From NCBI GenBank assembly GCA_023667385.1, contig JAMPAE010000057.1, forward strand, positions 1 through 8,627: a stretch of DNA of 8,627 nt. Reading direction: 5' to 3'. Numbering within the stretch: the stretch's first letter is position 1; each line of letters opens with the position of its first letter. The position numbers were made by a program, and so were the translations under genes. Shown in pieces: positions 5,438 to 8,627 of the stretch. The notes under the pieces are model-generated. The model was not told the origin of the DNA and made no database searches. It worked only from the letters and a program-made list of their open reading frames with translations. Source of the stretch: Ruminococcus sp. (GTDB lineage: Bacteria; Bacillota; Clostridia; Oscillospirales; Acutalibacteraceae).

Positions 5438-6406
5438 ATGAATTTTAAAAATTTACAAAACGGTATTTGCGAAGGCTTTTGCCTGATTAAATCTGCCGAT
5501 AAAAAGGTTAACGTGAAAGGCGTGCCGTATCTTGACATGATCCTTTGCGACAAAAGCGGCGAAATCAACGCCAAGCTCTGGGATTACAGAGAGGATTTTC
5601 ACGGCAAATATGAAATCGGTGAGCTTATCAAAATCAGAGGCTCCGTCACGCAATATAACGGCGCAGATCAGCTCAGAATTGACAAAATCAGAGCGGTTGC
5701 TGAATCGGATAACATCGACATTACGGAATTTGTGCCGTCTGCGGAATATCCCGGCAAATTCATGCTTGATGAAATCTATCTTTACATCACAAAAATGCAG
5801 GACGAACAGCTTAAAAAGCTTACATATGCAATTGTTAATGATAACGAAGAAAAACTGCTGTTTTGGCCTGCTGCATATAAGCTTCATCATGCGATGCGTG
5901 GCGGCTTGCTTTATCACACGCTGTCAATTTTACGCATGGCAGAGGGTATCTGTGAAGTTTATCCTTGCGTTGACAAAGACTTGCTTTTCAGCGGTGCAAT
6001 TTTGCATGACATCTGCAAAATTGATGAGTTTGACATCAGCAGTGCAGGAATCGTCACAAACTATTCGGTCAGAGGTGAACTTATCGGGCATCTTGTCATG
6101 GGCGCAATGAAAATCAGTGAAAAAGCAAAGGAACTCGGTATTTCTGAGAACACTGCAACCCTGCTTGAGCACATGGTAATTTCTCATCACGGAACGCCTG
6201 AATTTGGTGCGGCGGTGCGCCCAATGTTCCTCGAAGCGGAAATTCTCAGCCAGCTTGACACTCTTGATGCCACCATTTTTGAAATTTCATCAGCGGTTGG
6301 AGCGGTTGGCGAAAATGAGTTCACTCAAAGGCAGTGGGCACTTGATAACCGCAAACTTTATAACCATGCAAGAAAAGAAATCTTCCCAAAGGCAAATTTG
6401 GAATAA
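5438..6406 (+). CDS. yhaM: YhaM-like 3'-5' exoribonuclease (OB-fold plus HD domain)
   Basis: The 322-residue length matches B. subtilis YhaM (about 314). The N-terminal OB-fold nucleic-acid-binding domain (about residues 10-90) includes VPYLDMILCDKSGEINAKLWD and GSVTQYNGADQLRIDKI. A linker leads to an HD phosphohydrolase domain (about 145-310). Likely metal ligands are His160 (GGLLYHT), His190-Asp191 (ILHDICKIDE), His218, His250/His251 (VISHHG) and Asp274 (SQLDTLDA). YhaM enzymes are metal-dependent 3'-5' exonucleases that degrade single-stranded RNA, and some act on DNA. It may take part in mRNA turnover or 3'-end trimming. The start at 5438 is set by homology: the frame above it is blocked by a TAG at 5417-5419 and family members begin shortly before the 'G-x-x-x-EGF' block. 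The Shine-Dalgarno arrangement is odd. Confidence 0.9.
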   Translation: MNFKNLQNGICEGFCLIKSADKKVNVKGVPYLDMILCDKSGEINAKLWDYREDFHGKYEIGELIKIRGSVTQYNGADQLRIDKIRAVAESDNIDITEFVPSAEYPGKFMLDEIYLYITKMQDEQLKKLTYAIVNDNEEKLLFWPAAYKLHHAMRGGLLYHTLSILRMAEGICEVYPCVDKDLLFSGAILHDICKIDEFDISSAGIVTNYSVRGELIGHLVMGAMKISEKAKELGISENTATLLEHMVISHHGTPEFGAAVRPMFLEAEILSQLDTLDATIFEISSAVGAVGENEFTQRQWALDNRKLYNHARKEIFPKANLE

Positions 6407-6455
6407 ATTAGTCAATAAAAAACGGTTAAAAAGCTGAGTTTTTATTCAAATAGTG

Positions 6456-6484
6456 TTGCTTTTTGCTGAAAAAAATGCGATAAT
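6456..6484 (+). promoter_or_regulatory. Predicted promoter of the rsmD-coaD unit
   Basis: TTGCTT (6456-6461) and GATAAT (6479-6484) are 17 nt apart, with an extended -10 TG at 6476-6477. Transcription would start near 6491, leaving a leader of about 50 nt before the rsmD ATG. The 133-nt gap after the YhaM-like gene supports a new transcription unit. The only terminator-like structure before it is a weak AT-only stem around 6427-6444. Confidence 0.6.
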
Positions 6485-6524
6485 GAAGAAGATAGTCGAT
6501 AGGTATATCTTTGTTGATGATTAC

Positions 6525-6535
6525 AAAAGGAGGTA
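6525..6535 (+). promoter_or_regulatory. Near-perfect Shine-Dalgarno for rsmD
   Basis: AAAAGGAGGTAAC, with GGAGG at 6529-6533, is close to the full complement of the 16S rRNA 3' end and lies 6 nt before ATG 6540. It makes this start unambiguous and predicts efficient initiation. Confidence 0.75.
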
Positions 6536-6539
6536 ACCT

Positions 6540-7088
6540 ATGAGAGTTATTACCGGCTCAGCCAGAGGACGCAGGCTCATTACCCTTGAGGGGGATGATG
6601 TTCGCCCAACAACAGACAAAGTTAAAGAGGCGCTTTTTAGTATCATCCAGTTTGAGCTTGAGGGCAGGAGAGTGCTTGATCTTTTTGCAGGTTCGGGTCA
6701 GTTGGGCATTGAAGCACTTTCACGTGGCGCAAAATCTGCGGTGTTCGTTGATAAATCAAAAAAGAGCATTGAAATTGTAAAAACCAATCTGAGCACAACA
6801 GGTCTTGGAAAAAATGCAAGCGTCATTAATTCCGACAGCCTTTCATTTTTGAAAACACGGCTTGATAAGTTCGACATAGCGTTTCTCGATCCGCCTTATT
6901 CAAAGGGAATTTTGCAGCAGGCTCTTGAGCTTATCCCGAACGTGATGAGTGAAAGCGGCATTGTGATTTGCGAATCACCAAAAGGCGAGGCTTTGCCCGA
7001 ATCAATCGGAAATTCCGCAGCCGCAAAAAAATACAGCTACGGAAAAATGGCGTTGACAATATATAGGATGCAGGGAGATGTGATATGA
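6540..7088 (+). CDS. rsmD: 16S rRNA (guanine(966)-N2)-methyltransferase RsmD
   Basis: This 182-residue protein has the usual RsmD length and motifs. The N-terminus is MRVITGSARGRRL, followed by the family signature RPTTDKVKEALFSII (22-36). The SAM-binding motif I is VLDLFAGSGQLGIEALSRGA (45-64). The acidic end of strand beta 2 is FVDKS (69-73), and the N-methyltransferase catalytic motif is DPPY (117-120). The enzyme methylates G966 (E. coli numbering) of 16S rRNA in the 30S P-site region, using S-adenosylmethionine. The rsmD-coaD gene order is conserved in many Firmicutes (ylbH-coaD in Bacillus). The stop overlaps the coaD start (ATGA), which indicates translational coupling. No defects are seen. 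Confidence 0.95.
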   Translation: MRVITGSARGRRLITLEGDDVRPTTDKVKEALFSIIQFELEGRRVLDLFAGSGQLGIEALSRGAKSAVFVDKSKKSIEIVKTNLSTTGLGKNASVINSDSLSFLKTRLDKFDIAFLDPPYSKGILQQALELIPNVMSESGIVICESPKGEALPESIGNSAAAKKYSYGKMALTIYRMQGDVI

Positions 7089-7588
7089 TAAATATGGAAA
7101 AAATCGCAATTTGTCCCGGCAGCTTTGATCCGATAACCAACGGACATCTTGATATTATCAAAAGAAGCGCCAAGCTTTTTGACAAAGTGATTGTTGTTGT
7201 CATGTCAAATTATCGCAAGGTCAATTCTTCAATTTTCAGCGTTGAGGAAAGAATGGAATTCATCAAACGGTGCACAAGCGGCATTGACAATGTGGAAGTT
7301 GATTCATATATGGGCTTGCTTGCAGAATATGCAAGGATCAAAAACGCTTCAGCAATTGTTAAAGGCTTGAGAGCTGTTTCGGATTTTGAGGATGAATTTC
7401 AGCAAGCATTGATCAACAACAAGCTCAACAGTGACGTTGAAACAGTTTTCATGGCTGCAAACTCTGAAAATATGTTCCTCAGTTCAAGCGTTGTTAAGCA
7501 GGTTTGCCAATTAGGCGGAGATGTGGCGCAGTTTTTGCCGCATGAAATCAGTCAGGATATTATCAATAAACTTAAAATAAAGGCATAA
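7085..7588 (+). CDS. coaD: Phosphopantetheine adenylyltransferase
   Basis: CoaD transfers AMP from ATP to 4'-phosphopantetheine, giving dephospho-CoA, the penultimate step of coenzyme A synthesis. This 167-residue protein has the nucleotidyltransferase signature PGSFDPITNGH (11-21), including the TxGH motif, the substrate-binding KGLRAVSDFEDEF block (93-105; Arg is usual at the Lys), and the second ATP-binding motif SSSVVKQ (133-139). It ends in the usual GDVAQFLP helix region. The start at 7085 overlaps the rsmD stop by ATGA and has GGGAG (7073-7077) 7 nt upstream. The ATG at 7094 would match the shorter N-termini of some homologues but is 16 nt from that site. It should be co-expressed with rsmD, and no terminator separates it from the next gene. 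Confidence 0.95.
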   Translation: MINMEKIAICPGSFDPITNGHLDIIKRSAKLFDKVIVVVMSNYRKVNSSIFSVEERMEFIKRCTSGIDNVEVDSYMGLLAEYARIKNASAIVKGLRAVSDFEDEFQQALINNKLNSDVETVFMAANSENMFLSSSVVKQVCQLGGDVAQFLPHEISQDIINKLKIKA

Positions 7589-7616
7589 GACTCAGTAAAC
7601 GAAAGGAATGATTCAA

Positions 7617-8390
7617 ATGGCATTTAATTACGAAGAGGAAGAGGAAAAAATCACTTTTAACGGCTTCCCTGAAGATGACGACGATGATGAAGAAGATTAT
7701 GAAGATGTAACTGAATTTGGCAGATATGACGAAGAAGAGCTTGCAACAAGATGGGGCTCACTTGATTTTGAGGGCTTGCTTCTTGAATTTGAAAGCATTC
7801 TTGCTTCTTCAAGAAAATTCTTCTTCTCAAAAAGAAAGAGAATCATCGACGGCGAAGAAATGATGAACCTTGCAACTCTCATTCAGGATAAGCTTCCCGG
7901 TGAGATTGTTGAATCAAAAAACATCATTGCAAGCAGAAATGACATTGTTGCAAATGCAAAGCGCAACGCTGAAGCAATCACAAACGCTGCCAATGATTAC
8001 AGCGCCGCAACAACAAACGATGCAAATGCAAGGGCAAACCAAATTGTTACCGCTGCTCAAAAGCAGGCAGAGGACATGGTTGCAAGCCACAACATCACTC
8101 AGCAGGCAAGGGTTGCCGCAGAGCAAATCATTGCTGAAGCAAAAGCAAAAGCAGATGAACTTGTTGTCGCCGCAAACGCAGGCTGCGAGGATTACATTGC
8201 AAAGGTTATGGAATGGGCAAGCAACGGCATGAACGGCTCAAACGAATATGTTTACGGTGTTCTCAATGCATCAAAAGCCATGTTCCGTGACAGCATCGCA
8301 GGTATCGACCAGGTGCTTCAAAAATACGGCGCAGACTATGAAAGAAAAATTGCAGACCTTAAAAGAGGCCCGAATTTTAAGTTGAAATAA
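7617..8390 (+). CDS. Acidic-headed, Ala-rich coiled-coil protein of unknown function
   Basis: I do not recognise a named gene here. The 257-residue product has three visible parts. The N-terminal tail (about residues 1-45) is extremely acidic, with runs EEEEE and DDDDDEED. A mixed segment (about 46-105) contains FFFSKRKR, a hydrophobic-basic patch. A long Ala/Asn/Glu/Lys coiled coil (about 105-188) with repeated 'A-x-x-x-A' spacing, such as AEQIIAEAKAKADELV, resembles the stalk of ATP-synthase b/V-type E/H subunits or DivIVA-like proteins. A short C-terminal helical part follows (about 190-257). No signal peptide or membrane helix is evident. The start at 7617 is chosen because GAAAGGA (7601-7607) lies about 9 nt before it, while ATG 7608 directly abuts that site. 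It follows coaD by 28 nt and ends at a strong terminator, so it is probably the last gene of the rsmD-coaD unit. A role in cell division or envelope scaffolding is only a guess. Confidence 0.8.
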   Translation: MAFNYEEEEEKITFNGFPEDDDDDEEDYEDVTEFGRYDEEELATRWGSLDFEGLLLEFESILASSRKFFFSKRKRIIDGEEMMNLATLIQDKLPGEIVESKNIIASRNDIVANAKRNAEAITNAANDYSAATTNDANARANQIVTAAQKQAEDMVASHNITQQARVAAEQIIAEAKAKADELVVAANAGCEDYIAKVMEWASNGMNGSNEYVYGVLNASKAMFRDSIAGIDQVLQKYGADYERKIADLKRGPNFKLK

Positions 8391-8402
8391 TTGATGATAA
8401 TT

Positions 8403-8435
8403 AAAAGGATACGCCGGAGCGGCGTATCCTTTTTT
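8403..8435 (+). terminator. Strong intrinsic terminator
   Basis: The stem AAAAGGATACGCC (8403-8415) and GGCGTATCCTTTT (8421-8433) is 13 bp with a GGAGC loop and runs into a T-tract ending at 8435. It lies 12 nt after the coiled-coil gene and closes the plus-strand run of genes. Confidence 0.9.
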
Positions 8436-8452
8436 GTGCCATGTCCTTTTAT

Positions 8453-8481
8453 TTGACAAAATTTTGTAGCAATGCTATACT
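8453..8481 (+). promoter_or_regulatory. Near-consensus promoter of the small toxin-like gene
   Basis: TTGACA (8453-8458) and TATACT (8476-8481) are separated by 17 nt, with an extended -10 TG at 8473-8474. This is the best sigma-A promoter in the window. Transcription would start near 8488 and give a leader of about 80 nt before ATG 8567. Confidence 0.85.
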
Positions 8482-8541
8482 TAAAACGCAGTCGAAAGAT
8501 TGCCCTGATGGGTACTGGATAACGGTGAGCGGTTACAATTC

Positions 8542-8561
8542 TCGCCCTCGTAAGGGGGTGA
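8542..8561 (+). promoter_or_regulatory. Shine-Dalgarno-sequestering hairpin with GNRA loop
   Basis: TCGCCCTC (8542-8549) pairs with GGGGGTGA (8554-8561) over 8 bp, with two G-U pairs, around a GTAA tetraloop (8550-8553, GNRA type). The 3' arm is the Shine-Dalgarno (AAGGGGGTG) of the small ORF at 8567, so the folded leader would hide the ribosome binding site. An alternative stem, GGTGAG (8524-8529) with CTCGCC (8541-8546), uses the same 5' arm and would free it. Confidence 0.6.
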
Positions 8562-8566
8562 TGCTG

Positions 8567-8627
8567 ATGCAATATGTTACATATGAAAATCTGTTTACAT
8601 TTTTTCTTGTAATCATAAGTGTAGTTG
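8567..8627 (+). CDS. Putative holin-like toxin (type I toxin-like small membrane peptide), 5' part
   Basis: The frame runs from ATG 8567 off the right edge, so the gene is partial. The visible peptide begins MQYVTYENLFTFFLVIISVV. A short polar start with V-T-Y-E is followed immediately by a hydrophobic helix. This matches, from memory, the 'putative holin-like toxin' (Hol_Tox) peptides of Clostridia, which read V-T-Y-E-x-L-F-x-F and are usually only about 30-40 residues long. Such peptides insert in the membrane and are thought to act like type I toxins. ATG 8567 is preferred because AAGGGGGTG (8552-8560) ends 6 nt before it. ATG 8561 is in frame but directly abuts the site. A dedicated strong promoter and a structured leader that masks the ribosome binding site fit tightly controlled expression. 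The antitoxin RNA, if any, is outside the window. Confidence 0.65.
   Translation, partial: MQYVTYENLFTFFLVIISVV

Noticed and set aside
6414..6446. AATAAAAA/TTTTTATT inverted repeat after the YhaM-like gene as a terminator
   Set aside because: The stem is almost purely A-T with a long loop and no distinct T-tract beyond it. It is too weak to call, though some termination there cannot be excluded.
6483..6536. Possible 17-residue leader peptide (MKKIVDRYIFVDDYKRR) ending inside the rsmD Shine-Dalgarno
   Set aside because: Its ATG overlaps the predicted -10 of the rsmD promoter, so it would lie outside that transcript, and it has no Shine-Dalgarno.
7870..8232. Gln/Leu-rich open frame inside the coiled-coil gene
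   Set aside because: It is a shadow frame produced by the GCA/GAA/AAA-rich codons of the real gene. It has low complexity and no start signal.
8336..8572. Minus-strand open frame running through the terminator and toxin leader
   Set aside because: It reads through the 13-bp terminator stem and the promoter, and has no recognisable protein features.
1..8627. Mobile element, CRISPR array, attachment site, tRNA or riboswitch
   Set aside because: No direct-repeat array, transposase or integrase motif, cloverleaf or known aptamer core was found by reading both strands.

Overview
The window looks like a piece of chromosome from an anaerobic Firmicute of class Clostridia, probably close to Ruminococcus or other Oscillospiraceae. 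This is an inference. It rests on strong AAAGGAGG-type ribosome binding sites, an AT-leaning base composition, a stand-alone Mini-RNase III, a YitT-family protein and a YhaM-type exoribonuclease. No IS element, phage gene, CRISPR array, tRNA or rRNA gene was seen.

Layout. Positions 1-1343 (+) hold the C-terminal end of an MBOAT-type membrane acyltransferase and its SGNH-hydrolase partner, a typical cell-envelope O-acylation pair. A perfect 11-bp hairpin at 1356-1384 separates this from a convergent two-gene unit on the minus strand. That unit encodes a membrane-anchored SPFH/prohibitin-like protein (2493-1609) and a 64-residue DUF6440-like protein (1609-1415). It has its own promoter, which carries an inverted repeat in the spacer. 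From 2787 to 8390 every gene is on the plus strand: obg GTPase, mrnC (Mini-RNase III), a YitT-family membrane protein, a YhaM-like OB-fold/HD exoribonuclease, rsmD (16S rRNA m2G966 methyltransferase), coaD (phosphopantetheine adenylyltransferase), and an acidic, Ala-rich coiled-coil protein of unknown role. A strong intrinsic terminator closes this run at 8403-8435.

Four of the seven plus-strand genes (obg, mrnC, yhaM-like, rsmD) concern ribosome assembly or RNA processing, so the region reads as a loose RNA-metabolism and housekeeping neighbourhood. There are probable internal promoters before rsmD and perhaps before the YitT gene.

The most interesting part is the right edge. A near-consensus extended -10 promoter (8453-8481) drives a structured leader of about 75 nt. 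In it, the Shine-Dalgarno sequence of a tiny hydrophobic 'holin-like toxin' ORF (8567 to beyond the window) is locked in a GNRA-capped hairpin, and a second hairpin could compete with the first. This resembles a type I toxin locus, but the window ends before any antitoxin RNA could be seen. A second unusual translation start is that of the YhaM-like gene, where a perfect Shine-Dalgarno lies 32 nt upstream of the start codon with a hairpin and a 7-codon mini-ORF between them.
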